Source of the DNA: CAZBSE01 sp964578625
Lineage (GTDB): Bacteria; Actinomycetota; Humimicrobiia; Humimicrobiales; Humimicrobiaceae
Direction: 5' to 3'
NCBI GenBank assembly: GCA_964578625.1
Contig: CAZODQ010000011.1
Span: 1 to 59,262, forward strand
DNA length: 59,262 bases
Positions 9,583 through 17,810 of the stretch are shown piece after piece (the first letter of the stretch is position 1; the number at the start of each line of letters is the position of its first letter). A program made the translations under genes and the position numbers. The notes under the pieces were generated by a model that was given only the letters and a program-made list of their open reading frames with translations, had not been told where the DNA came from and did not search any database.

Positions 9583-10350
9583 ATGGATAAAAAGTCAATT
9601 TATGAGTATTTATCGGGGATAAACTCCATTTTTTCACTTTTGACCAAAAATGAAGGTAGAAGAAAAATATATGAAATTATTCTCAACAGGAATAGAAAAA
9701 AGGGATTAAAAATACAAAATATTATTACAGAAGCCAGAAATAAAAATATAAGAATTATTGAACTTGAGCCAGCCAGGTTTAGCAGCCTTTCTTCTGAAAA
9801 TGTTAACTCTCAGGGTATCTGTGCCCGGGTATCTCCATATAACTATTGTGATTTAGGACAGTACTTAAGTGAGGAAACCCTCGGTAAAGGAAGGCTGGTT
9901 ATCTTGGATGGTGTAACTGATGTTGGAAATTTCGGCTCAATAATAAGAAATTGCAGTGCATTTAATTTTAAAGGGATAATAATACCCAAAAGAAGAAGCG
10001 CTGCCGTAAACGAGAAGGTAAGCAGTATTTCCGCTGGAGCACTAGAAGAAATAAAGGTATTCAGAGTAGTGAATATTGTAAGGACTATAAAAAAATTAAA
10101 AGACAGGGGCTTTTGGATTTACGGGACAACGCTAAATATAGCCGGGGATGCAGAGTATTTAGATGAAGTTGATTTCACTCTTCCCCTGGCACTTGTTCTT
10201 GGAAGTGAAGATAAGGGGATAAGTAGGTTGGCCGGCGCCAACTGTGATGTCATGATTACAATCAGACTGAGCGGCAGCATGCAATCACTGAATGTTTCAG
10301 TAGCAAGCGGAATTATTTTATATAGGATACAAGAGCAAATTGAAAGATAA
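9583..10350 (+). CDS. rlmB: TrmH/SpoU family 23S rRNA 2'-O-ribose methyltransferase (RlmB-like)
   Basis: Predicted SAM-dependent 2'-O-methyltransferase of the SPOUT class. The 255-residue product has an N-terminal substrate-binding domain (IYEYLSGINSIFSLL) and the three SpoU motifs: motif 1 DGVTDVGNFGSIIRNCSAFN, motif 2 LVLGSEDKGISR, and motif 3 IRLSGSMQSLNVSVASGI. These form the trefoil-knot SAM site. Its place between cysS and yacP is that of rlmB in Bacillus. The rRNA-target assignment rests on synteny. It overlaps the next gene by 11 bp. Confidence 0.9.
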   Translation: MDKKSIYEYLSGINSIFSLLTKNEGRRKIYEIILNRNRKKGLKIQNIITEARNKNIRIIELEPARFSSLSSENVNSQGICARVSPYNYCDLGQYLSEETLGKGRLVILDGVTDVGNFGSIIRNCSAFNFKGIIIPKRRSAAVNEKVSSISAGALEEIKVFRVVNIVRTIKKLKDRGFWIYGTTLNIAGDAEYLDEVDFTLPLALVLGSEDKGISRLAGANCDVMITIRLSGSMQSLNVSVASGIILYRIQEQIER

Positions 10351-10885
10351 GACCACAAGTAGAGATTTATTAATAGTAGACGGATATAATTTTATATTTA
10401 GTTTTTTTAAGTCTGAGAGCTTAAATAATGAAGATCTATTATATTTAAGGGAAAAATTAATAGAAGATCTCATCTGGTATAAAAGTCAAAAGGATTATGA
10501 TGTGATTGTTATTTTTGATGCCAGAAAAAGTGACAATACCGGCAGAAGTACTTATATCATTGATGATGTAAAAGTAATATTTTCCAGAAGAGGTAGAACG
10601 GCTGATGATGTTATTGAAGGATTGATCAGCAAAGTGACTGGCTATAAAAGAGTTTTCGTGGTCACTTCTGATTATCTACAGCAGCAGGTAATTTTCAGGA
10701 AAAATATCTATAGAAAATCGATCAGAGAATTTAATATTGAAATAAAAGATTATAAGGATAAGGTTAGGGAAGATATAAGACAATTGAAGGAGGGTTCTGG
10801 AAGAACATTTTTTTCTTTTGAAAAAAGGTTAAGCGAAGGGGCCAGAAAAAAATTTTTAGAACTGCGTAAAAATAAAATTAAATGA
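10340..10885 (+). CDS. yacP: YacP/Rae1-like NYN-domain ribonuclease
   Basis: The 181-residue protein matches the YacP (Rae1) family of PIN/NYN-fold endonucleases, which in Bacillus cleave mRNA in the ribosomal A site. Visible features are the N-terminal LLIVDGYNFIF with its first catalytic Asp, VIVIFDARKSDN, and GRTADDVIEGLI. The start is a TTG inside the rlmB 3' end, and the gene overlaps the downstream nuclease gene by the ATGA type. The basic C-terminal tail fits RNA binding. Function is inferred from family and synteny. Confidence 0.87.
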   Translation: MKDKTTSRDLLIVDGYNFIFSFFKSESLNNEDLLYLREKLIEDLIWYKSQKDYDVIVIFDARKSDNTGRSTYIIDDVKVIFSRRGRTADDVIEGLISKVTGYKRVFVVTSDYLQQQVIFRKNIYRKSIREFNIEIKDYKDKVREDIRQLKEGSGRTFFSFEKRLSEGARKKFLELRKNKIK

Positions 10886-11709
10886 CTGTCCTAAAAAAAA
10901 TACTTTTAGTTTTAACCGCAGCTGTACTTTTTATTCTTTATGGCTGTGGTTTGTATTATTATGATTATCATAAGGATAGCAATGAAAATGGGTCCGGCGG
11001 TACATATATAGGTAAGAATTTTACGGTAAAAGAGGTAGTAGATGGAGATACCATAGTACTTTCAGGCGGCCAGAGGGTAAGATTAATAGGTATCAACACT
11101 CCTGAGAAGGGAATGTATTTTTTTGATGAAGCCAGGGAAGTTCTTGAAGCAATGGTTCTGGGTAAAGAGGTAATTTTGGAAAAAGATATATCCGAAGCGG
11201 ACAGGTACGGCCGGTTGTTGAGATATGTATATGTGGAAGATCTCTTTGTAAACCTTGAAATGGTGGGAAAGGGATTTGCAAATGTATATACCTATCCTCC
11301 TGATGTCAGGTATACTGAAGAATTTCTTAAGGCAGAGAGAGAAGCAAGGTCAAATAATCTGGGTTTATGGCAGAAATCAAAAGTCAATATAGTGAAAATT
11401 GATTTAAACTATGATGCTGATGGTAATGATAATCTGAATTTAAATGATGAATATGCAGCCATAAGAAATATAGGAACCGATCCGGTCGATCTTTATGGCT
11501 GGACTGTAAAAGATAGTGCAACCAATATTTATAAGTTTGGAAGTTATATTTTCCTACCTGATTCTATCATATATCTTTTTACAGGAAGCGGCGAGGATGG
11601 AGAAGGTAGATTCTACTGGGGGAGTTCAAAGCCCATCTGGAATAATGACCATGATACTTTTTATCTTAGAGACAGGGACGGTCTTCTTATAGAGATTTAC
11701 AATTATTAA
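10882..11709 (+). CDS. Secreted thermonuclease-like lipoprotein with lamin-tail domain
   Basis: The 275-residue product has an N-terminal hydrophobic segment ending in a lipobox-like LYGC (about residues 19-22). A staphylococcal-nuclease fold follows (about 45-175), with VVDGDTIVL, RLIGINTPE and DRYGRLLRYVYV supplying the catalytic Asp, Arg and Glu. The C-terminal 90 residues look like a lamin-tail (LTD) domain: NDEYAAIRNIGTDPVDLYGW. Predicted role is extracellular, membrane-anchored cleavage of DNA or RNA, perhaps for nutrient scavenging. The ATG overlaps the yacP stop. It ends the plus-strand run and converges with accC. Confidence 0.88.
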   Translation: MTVLKKILLVLTAAVLFILYGCGLYYYDYHKDSNENGSGGTYIGKNFTVKEVVDGDTIVLSGGQRVRLIGINTPEKGMYFFDEAREVLEAMVLGKEVILEKDISEADRYGRLLRYVYVEDLFVNLEMVGKGFANVYTYPPDVRYTEEFLKAEREARSNNLGLWQKSKVNIVKIDLNYDADGNDNLNLNDEYAAIRNIGTDPVDLYGWTVKDSATNIYKFGSYIFLPDSIIYLFTGSGEDGEGRFYWGSSKPIWNNDHDTFYLRDRDGLLIEIYNY

Positions 11710-11742
11710 AAGAAATGAAAAAAGTTTTTGGCTTTTAGAAGT

Positions 11743-13083
11743 TTATTTTAACTCTTCTTCAATAAAATGCGTGTGGATGTTACCTGATATGAAGTTTTTA
11801 TTTTTAATGATCTTCTTATAAAAAGGTATGGTAGTTTTGATCCCTTCTACTCTGAATTCTTCCAGGGCTCTATTTGATCTGGATATTGCCTGCTGCCTGG
11901 TACTGCTCCAGACTATAAGTTTTGCTATAAGAGAATCATAGAAAGGTGAAACCTCGCAGTTTGGGCTTATAAGAGTGTCTATTCTTATACCAGGTCCTCC
12001 GGGCAGGTAACTTTCTATTATCTTTCCGGGACATGGTTTAAAATCGTCATCCGGATCTTCTGCATTGATCCTGAACTCTATTGAATGTCCCCTGGGTCTA
12101 TAATTTTCTTTTATATTTTTGAGTTTTTGGCCGGAAGCAATCTTTATCTGTTCTTTTACCAGGTCGATACCGGTCACCATTTCTGTTACTGGATGTTCCA
12201 CCTGGATGCGGGTATTTATTTCAATAAAATAAAAATGTTTTTTTTCATCCAGCAAGAATTCTATCGTCCCAAGGTTTCTGTAATTAATAGCCCTGGCGGC
12301 TCTTATTGCGAATTCCTTCATCAGGTTGGTTAATTTAATAGGAAGATTTACTGCAGGAGCTTCCTCTATGAGTTTCTGGTGTCTTCTTTGAATGGAACAT
12401 TCTCTTTCTCCAACACATATGATATTGCCGTAGTTATCAGCAATTATCTGAAATTCAATGTGTCTTGGTTTTGGGATGTATTTCTCAAGATAGACTTCAT
12501 CTATTCCGAAAGAAGACTCAGATTCGGATTTTGCCAGTGGAAAATAAGCAGCCAGGTCTCTTTTATCGTTACAGATCCTCATGCCTTTCCCACCACCCCC
12601 GAAAGATGCTTTTATGATTACAGGGTAGCCCAGGTGCTTGCCTAGTTTTAATGCAGTTTTTATATCGTTTACATTACCGGATGAACCTGGGATTACCGGT
12701 ATTTTATTTTTTTCCATAACCTCTATTGCTTTGGATTTATTCCCTGCAAGCGAGATTGCTTCAGCCGGGGGTCCGATAAAAGTCAAATTGTTTTGTCTGC
12801 AGATATCAACAAATTCGGGATTTTCTGCCAGAAATCCGTAACCGGGGTGAATTGCATCACATGCAGTATTTTGTGCGGCACTTATTAGGTTATTGATGTT
12901 AAGATAGCTTTTAGCTGAAGGAGGAGGTCCTATGCAGATACTCTTATCCGAAAGCCTGGTATGAATGGAGTCCTTGTCTGCGGTAGAGTATACCGAAACA
13001 CTTTCAATTCCTAATTCCCTACAAGCCCTGATTATTCTTAATGCGATTTCTCCTCTGTTGGCAATGAGCACTCTTTTAAACAT
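11743..13083 (-). CDS. accC: Biotin carboxylase subunit of acetyl-CoA carboxylase
   Basis: ATP-dependent carboxylation of biotin on the carrier protein. The 446-residue product begins MFKRVLIANRGEIALRII and has the GYGFLAENPEF segment, the ATP-grasp glycine-rich loop KASFGGGGKGMRI, the catalytic-site region NTRIQVEHPVTEMVTGIDLV, and RINAEDP. Length and order match AccC. It is the last gene of a minus-strand operon, starting 4 bp after the stop of the biotin-carrier fusion gene. With accD and accA at 25-27 kb it would make a complete ACC. Confidence 0.96.
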   Translation of the reverse strand: MFKRVLIANRGEIALRIIRACRELGIESVSVYSTADKDSIHTRLSDKSICIGPPPSAKSYLNINNLISAAQNTACDAIHPGYGFLAENPEFVDICRQNNLTFIGPPAEAISLAGNKSKAIEVMEKNKIPVIPGSSGNVNDIKTALKLGKHLGYPVIIKASFGGGGKGMRICNDKRDLAAYFPLAKSESESSFGIDEVYLEKYIPKPRHIEFQIIADNYGNIICVGERECSIQRRHQKLIEEAPAVNLPIKLTNLMKEFAIRAARAINYRNLGTIEFLLDEKKHFYFIEINTRIQVEHPVTEMVTGIDLVKEQIKIASGQKLKNIKENYRPRGHSIEFRINAEDPDDDFKPCPGKIIESYLPGGPGIRIDTLISPNCEVSPFYDSLIAKLIVWSSTRQQAISRSNRALEEFRVEGIKTTIPFYKKIIKNKNFISGNIHTHFIEEELK

Positions 13084-13087
13084 GAGA

Positions 13088-14941
13088 CTACTTTTTATCT
13101 TTCTTTAAAATCATTATTACTTGGTCAAATTCTACAATGTCTTCATTTGAAACCAGGATATCTTTTATTTCGCCGTCATACTCGGAATGGATCTTATTCA
13201 TCAACTTCATTGCCTCTATTATACAAAGTATATCTCCCTTCCTGACTTTATCACCGACATTTACAAGCGGGGGGGAGTCAGAGCTTGATGATGTATAAAA
13301 TGTTCCCACGATGGGGGATTTGATTTCCACTACATCTGCGGGCTTTTTCTCTATAGGTTCCGGTACCTTTTCTACTGCAATATTTTTTACTGCTGTTCTA
13401 TATTTTGGATTATTTATAGATATTTTTACGCCCTCTACTTCCAGCTTGATTTCTTCAATGTTACTGCTCTCGACCATGCTGGTTATTTCTCTTAATTTCT
13501 TGGTGTCTAAATTCCCCAGCTTGGCCATCGGATCAGATCCGGTTCTTCTATAGGCAGATCCCGAACCGGCAAAATACAGACCTTTTCCTGCAAGATTTTT
13601 TTTCTTCCCGCCCTTTTTCTCCTTAAGAAATCTTTTAGTCTTTTCAGGGAAGAGACAGTAACTTAAAATGTCAGTTTCTTTATCAGAAAGACTTTTAAGC
13701 TCATTTTTACATTGCTCATAAATATCTTCAACTTCCATATTTACTTGGCTATTTTCTTCATTTGAACTGTCTTCCAGTTTTTCAAGAATTTTTTTATCAA
13801 CTTTTCTGGGCAGTTTACCAAAGTAACCGCATATGAGCTTTTTTATTTCATCACACAAAATCTCCCACCTATGGTCTGAGATGACTGTATTCAATATTGC
13901 CTGGCTTCCGATAATCTGGCCTATAGGAGTAGAGAGTGACGGGCTGCCTATTTCACTTTTTATTTTAAAAACTTCTTCCAATACAGAATCTATTGCGTTA
14001 GTTTCACCGATTTCCTGCAACTGATGATAAATACTTGAAATGAGCCATTTGGGAAGCAGATTTTTATTGGCATCATTTAAAATGAATTTTGTGGAATATA
14101 GATCCTGCTTTATATGAGGATAGATGTGTTTCTTTATACTTTCACCCAACTGGAAAACTTTTGAGTAATCCAGATTATGTGAAATTTTTGTATTTTTAAT
14201 GCTCAGAATATATGAAAAGACAGTCGAGTTATAATCGTTATAAGAAGACGGCAGTAAACTTAAATCCACTCCATTACATCCATTACTGCAGGCTTCAAAA
14301 TAATTCAGTATTTGAAGCCCTCTGAGGTTCGAAGCACTGAAGAATCTGGGTATTTTGATTTCACTGCTCAAACCTGTAAAGAGTTGGGATACTTTTTGCG
14401 GGAGCATTGTTGATTCAACGTCTTTTAAGCATATGCTGGTGCAGCCGTACTTTTTTAATTCTTTTGAAATCTTTATGTAGAAATTGATGTTCTGAAGGTC
14501 ATCATATATTATAGTCCCCTGGCATCTCGCGCCATTTTCCACTACTGTAGAAATAGTAAACTTTAAATTTTCAAGATCATTTAAGGAATCGTATACTCTA
14601 AATATGTCAATTCCATTTTTTACGCACTGTTTTATAAATCTTTTTATGATATTTTTTGAATAAATCTCAGACCCTCCTAAATTCCTCGCTCCGATTAGTG
14701 CTTGAAGGGGAATAGAAGGGATTTTATTTTTAATATAAGAGACGAGCTCCAGCGGTGTCATATTAAGATTGCTTTCAAGGACCCTTTCAAAATTTGAGCT
14801 TCCCAGTATTTCCAGGCTCTCATATTTTGTGTCTTTAAAACAGCTTAGGATTTTGTTAAATACACGGGTATCTATGTATTCCAGGTCTGTGTTTTGAAAA
14901 ATGTCTCTTATGGTGATGTCGTTTATTTTTATATTTATCAT
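13088..14941 (-). CDS. Fusion of a degenerate OadA/PYC-type carboxyltransferase domain to an AccB-type biotin carrier
   Basis: A 617-residue protein. Residues 1-430 align by eye with the carboxyltransferase part of pyruvate carboxylase/OadA: ITIRDIFQN for TLRDAHQS, KNGIDIFRVYDSLND, CLKDVES for IKDMAG, TPIGQIIGSQAILN and YFGKLPRKVD. Key residues are lost. The metal-binding HTH of HLHTHDTSG is replaced by S202-A-S204 (RFFSASNLRG), and the SGLTSQPS segment with its catalytic Thr reads LLPSSYNDYN. Residues about 485-617 are AccB-like: an IEEIKLEVEGVKISI segment, a proline-rich linker, and a biotinyl domain with EAMKLMN, predicted biotinylated at Lys579. It most likely serves as the ACC biotin carrier on an inactive scaffold. 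It overlaps bioY by 4 bp and lies 4 bp from accC. Confidence 0.85.
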   Translation of the reverse strand: MINIKINDITIRDIFQNTDLEYIDTRVFNKILSCFKDTKYESLEILGSSNFERVLESNLNMTPLELVSYIKNKIPSIPLQALIGARNLGGSEIYSKNIIKRFIKQCVKNGIDIFRVYDSLNDLENLKFTISTVVENGARCQGTIIYDDLQNINFYIKISKELKKYGCTSICLKDVESTMLPQKVSQLFTGLSSEIKIPRFFSASNLRGLQILNYFEACSNGCNGVDLSLLPSSYNDYNSTVFSYILSIKNTKISHNLDYSKVFQLGESIKKHIYPHIKQDLYSTKFILNDANKNLLPKWLISSIYHQLQEIGETNAIDSVLEEVFKIKSEIGSPSLSTPIGQIIGSQAILNTVISDHRWEILCDEIKKLICGYFGKLPRKVDKKILEKLEDSSNEENSQVNMEVEDIYEQCKNELKSLSDKETDILSYCLFPEKTKRFLKEKKGGKKKNLAGKGLYFAGSGSAYRRTGSDPMAKLGNLDTKKLREITSMVESSNIEEIKLEVEGVKISINNPKYRTAVKNIAVEKVPEPIEKKPADVVEIKSPIVGTFYTSSSSDSPPLVNVGDKVRKGDILCIIEAMKLMNKIHSEYDGEIKDILVSNEDIVEFDQVIMILKKDKK

Positions 14942-15558
14942 TTCCTGATTTTATTAAGATTTACAATGATTACAGCCATAATGATCTTAAGGAAATCTAT
15001 GATGATAAAGGGCTGAGTGCCCAATTTCCAGGTCATGATCAGCGTGGATGTAACTGACTGGCTGCTGCTTATGTTAAAGAAGTAGCCAAATAGGTAAACG
15101 AATCCGAAAAGATGGATTAGTGCCACTCCGGCAACGCAGGATATAAAACCGGCAAATAAGTTTCTTAAAGGATTACCGGTGTTTTTGTTTGAGTTTTCAT
15201 ATATATATCCGGTAACAAATGCAGCAGCCAGAAATCCGAGAACATAGCCGACTGTTGGACCGGTCAGGAAAACGGCTGCATTTTTAAATCCGCTGAAAAC
15301 CGGCAGTCCCATAAGACCCATGATTATATATAAAGTCTGACTGGCTAATGCCCACCTGCTGCCTAAAAATAGACCGGAAAGAATTACTGTTAATACTTGT
15401 GTAGTTATGGGAACCGGTGTGAAGGGTAGATATATAAACGAATTTGCCGAAATTGCCATCAAGACAGCAAAGGTTAAAGCAAATAGTAAGTTGATGACTA
15501 TGCTGCGGTTATAGTTTTTTACTCTTGTTCCTGTAAGATCTATGGTATTTATATTCAT
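14938..15558 (-). CDS. bioY: Biotin transporter BioY (ECF S-component)
   Basis: The 206-residue membrane protein has about six hydrophobic segments and the BioY hallmarks FTPVPITTQVLTVILSGLFLG and GPTVGYVLGFLAAAFVTGY. It binds biotin in the membrane and normally works with shared EcfA/EcfT subunits, which are not in this window. It is first in a bioY-carrier-accC operon, which ties biotin import to production of a biotin-dependent enzyme. The 205-bp upstream gap is shared with the divergent acyl-CoA dehydrogenase gene and holds a short palindrome (15688-15702). Confidence 0.94.
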   Translation of the reverse strand: MNINTIDLTGTRVKNYNRSIVINLLFALTFAVLMAISANSFIYLPFTPVPITTQVLTVILSGLFLGSRWALASQTLYIIMGLMGLPVFSGFKNAAVFLTGPTVGYVLGFLAAAFVTGYIYENSNKNTGNPLRNLFAGFISCVAGVALIHLFGFVYLFGYFFNISSSQSVTSTLIMTWKLGTQPFIIIDFLKIIMAVIIVNLNKIRK

Positions 15559-15687
15559 AAAGAATTAAAATGAAAATTTAATTTTTCAAAAATTGCATAT
15601 AAAAGCTTTAAAGTCCTTTAGGTAAGACGCTTCTGTATTTATAAAGTTTCACCACAAAGTTTTACTTTATAGCTTGTTTAGGATTCA

Positions 15688-15702
15688 AATAGTGAAACTA
15701 TT
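15688..15702. promoter_or_regulatory. Palindrome in the bioY/acyl-CoA dehydrogenase divergent region
   Basis: AATAGT-GAA-ACTATT is a perfect inverted repeat with 6-bp arms between two divergent genes. It could be an operator for either direction. It does not resemble a BirA or BioR site that I can name, and BirA of this genome lacks the usual N-terminal DNA-binding domain. Chance occurrence in AT-rich DNA is possible. Confidence 0.3.
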
Positions 15703-15763
15703 GGATTATACACCCGTCTTTTTATAAAACTGATACTATAGATTAATTATCATCGGGGGATTT

Positions 15764-16915
15764 ATGAAATATCTTTTAACTGATGAACAAAAGATGATAG
15801 TGGACATCTGCCGCCAGATCGTAGACGAGAGGATAGTCCCTGCAAGAGCTGAAATGGATGAGAAAGGGATATTCCCTCGGGATATAATAAAGGAGATAGC
15901 AAAAAGCGACCTTTTCAGATTATTTATACCTGAAGAATACGGAGGAATGGGCACAGGTATTTTTGAGATTTGCCTTGCTACCGAAGAGCTAAGCAGAGGA
16001 GATCTGAGTGTGGCAACTTCTTATGCAGCATCCGGCCTTGGCATTATACCAATACTGGTTGCAGGGAGCGTTGAGCAGAAAAAGAAATACCTTCCACAGT
16101 TGGCAAGCGGAGAGAAACTCGCGGCCTTCGGATTGACAGAGGCAGAAGCTGGAAGTGATGCCGGCAGTATAAGGACTGCGGCTCTGAAGGAGAAAAACTT
16201 TTATATATTAAATGGTACAAAGCAGTGGATAACTAACGGCGGGGAAGCTGATATTTATGTTATTTTTGCCATGACCAATCCAGGAAAGGGAATAAGGGGT
16301 GCGAGTGCTATTATAGTAGAGAAGGGAACGCCCGGTTTTGAATTCGGGAAAAAAGAAGATAAGATGGGAATAAGAGCTTCTGCTACAAGAGAGCTTATTT
16401 TTACAGATTGCAGAGTACCGGAAGAGAATATACTGGATAAGGAGGGAATGGGCTTTATAATAGCCATGAAGACTTTTGACCAGTCCAGACCTGTTGTAGG
16501 TGCCCAGGCTGTAGGTGTCGCCCAGGCGGCACTTGAAGAGGCTCTGGGTTACTCAAAAGTAAGAAGGCAATTTGGCACTCCCATATCTTCTTTTCAGGCG
16601 ATACAGCATATGCTTGCAGATATGGCCATAAATGTCGAAGCTGCAAGAGCGCTTGTTTACCATGCGGCAAGGGTTATTGACAGTGGGGAAAAGAATATTT
16701 CAAAACTTTCTTCAATGTCAAAGATATTTGCGTCTGATATGGCTATGAAGGTCACCAATGATGCTGTTCAGATATTTGGCGGATATGGTTTTATGAAAGA
16801 ATATCCTGTGGAAAAGATGATGCGGGACGCAAAAATCACCCAGATCTACGAGGGTACAAATCAAATACTGAGAAATATAGTTGCACTGGACATGATTAAA
16901 AGGGGAGTACTCTAA
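15764..16915 (+). CDS. Acyl-CoA dehydrogenase, short/butyryl-CoA type
   Basis: FAD enzyme for alpha,beta-oxidation of an acyl-CoA or, with bifurcating ETF, reduction of an enoyl-CoA. The 383-residue product has FGLTEAEAGSDAGSI (flavin and substrate contact), QWITNGGEADIYVIFA, the RRQFGTPISSFQAIQHMLADM helix and QIFGGYGFMKEYPVEKMMRD. The catalytic Glu lies in QIYEGTNQILRNI. Downstream lie etfB and a ferredoxin-fused etfA, a grouping known from caffeyl-CoA reductase and other bifurcating Bcd-Etf complexes. Substrate chain length cannot be read from the sequence. Confidence 0.92.
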   Translation: MKYLLTDEQKMIVDICRQIVDERIVPARAEMDEKGIFPRDIIKEIAKSDLFRLFIPEEYGGMGTGIFEICLATEELSRGDLSVATSYAASGLGIIPILVAGSVEQKKKYLPQLASGEKLAAFGLTEAEAGSDAGSIRTAALKEKNFYILNGTKQWITNGGEADIYVIFAMTNPGKGIRGASAIIVEKGTPGFEFGKKEDKMGIRASATRELIFTDCRVPEENILDKEGMGFIIAMKTFDQSRPVVGAQAVGVAQAALEEALGYSKVRRQFGTPISSFQAIQHMLADMAINVEAARALVYHAARVIDSGEKNISKLSSMSKIFASDMAMKVTNDAVQIFGGYGFMKEYPVEKMMRDAKITQIYEGTNQILRNIVALDMIKRGVL

Positions 16916-16997
16916 AGGAAGGTCAGGCAGAGTTTAAGATTTTCATAAACATTTCATTTAAGGAGTTATTTTTTTATTTTCCAGGCAGGTGATTTAA

Positions 16998-17792
16998 ATA
17001 AAAATTATAGTATGTATAAAACAGGTACCGGGTACCACGGAGATCAAGATCGATCCTGAAACCAATACCCTGGTAAGGGAAGGGATAGAGAATATAATAA
17101 ACCCTTTCGATGCTTATGCGATAGAAGAAGGGGTAAGAATAAAAGAGAGATTTAACAGTGATGAGGTGGAGGTAATTGCTGTTACTATGGGTCCTCCTCA
17201 GTCCGAAGAGATACTGAAGGAAGCTATATCGGTAGGTGCGGATAGAGCGATCCTTCTTTCTGACAGGGCATTTGCCGGAGCTGATACCTGGGCTACTTCT
17301 ACTACTCTGGCAAGGGCTATTAATAAAATAGGAAAATACAGTCTTGTTATACTGGGAAAACAGACTCTGGATGGAGATACAGGTCAAGTTGGACCTGAAC
17401 TTGCGCATAGACTGGGTATACCTTTTATAGGATATGCCAGCAGTATACCTGAGATCAGCAGGAATAAGATGAAGATAAAAAGGCTTATGGAAGACAGATA
17501 TGAGACTTTTGAGATAAATCTACCTGCCGCAATATCTGTAGTAAAGGATATCAATACCCCAAGGGTCCCTTCACTCCGCGGAAAAATAAAGGCAAAAAGT
17601 ATAGAAATACCTGTGTGGGACGCAGCCGAGTTAGGAGTAAAAGAAGGTGAAGTAGGACTTTCCGGCTCTTATACGCAGGTGGTAAAAATATTTACTCCTG
17701 ATATAAAGCATGAGATAAAGATAATCGAAGGCAGTACCGAAGAGAAGGTTGAGCAGTTATATAAAGAGTTGAAAGAATTAAATGTAATTTAG
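16998..17792 (+). CDS. etfB: Electron transfer flavoprotein beta subunit, apparent AUA start
   Basis: The reading frame codes for a complete EtfB of 264 residues only if it starts at ATA (16998). The N-terminus would be (M/I)KIIVCIKQVPGTTEIKID, exactly the family start, with Met replaced by the ATA codon. The codon just before is an in-frame TAA, and the first standard start codon (GTG, 17166) would remove 56 conserved residues. AGGTGA lies 5-6 bp before the ATA, a good Shine-Dalgarno. Later features include NPFDAYAIEEGVRIKERF, the ADTWATSTTLARAI segment and the GDTGQVGPELAHRLGIP nucleotide loop. It sits between the acyl-CoA dehydrogenase gene and etfA. Confidence 0.85.
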   Translation: MKIIVCIKQVPGTTEIKIDPETNTLVREGIENIINPFDAYAIEEGVRIKERFNSDEVEVIAVTMGPPQSEEILKEAISVGADRAILLSDRAFAGADTWATSTTLARAINKIGKYSLVILGKQTLDGDTGQVGPELAHRLGIPFIGYASSIPEISRNKMKIKRLMEDRYETFEINLPAAISVVKDINTPRVPSLRGKIKAKSIEIPVWDAAELGVKEGEVGLSGSYTQVVKIFTPDIKHEIKIIEGSTEEKVEQLYKELKELNVI

Positions 17793-17810
17793 GAATGAAA
17801 ATTATTTTTT

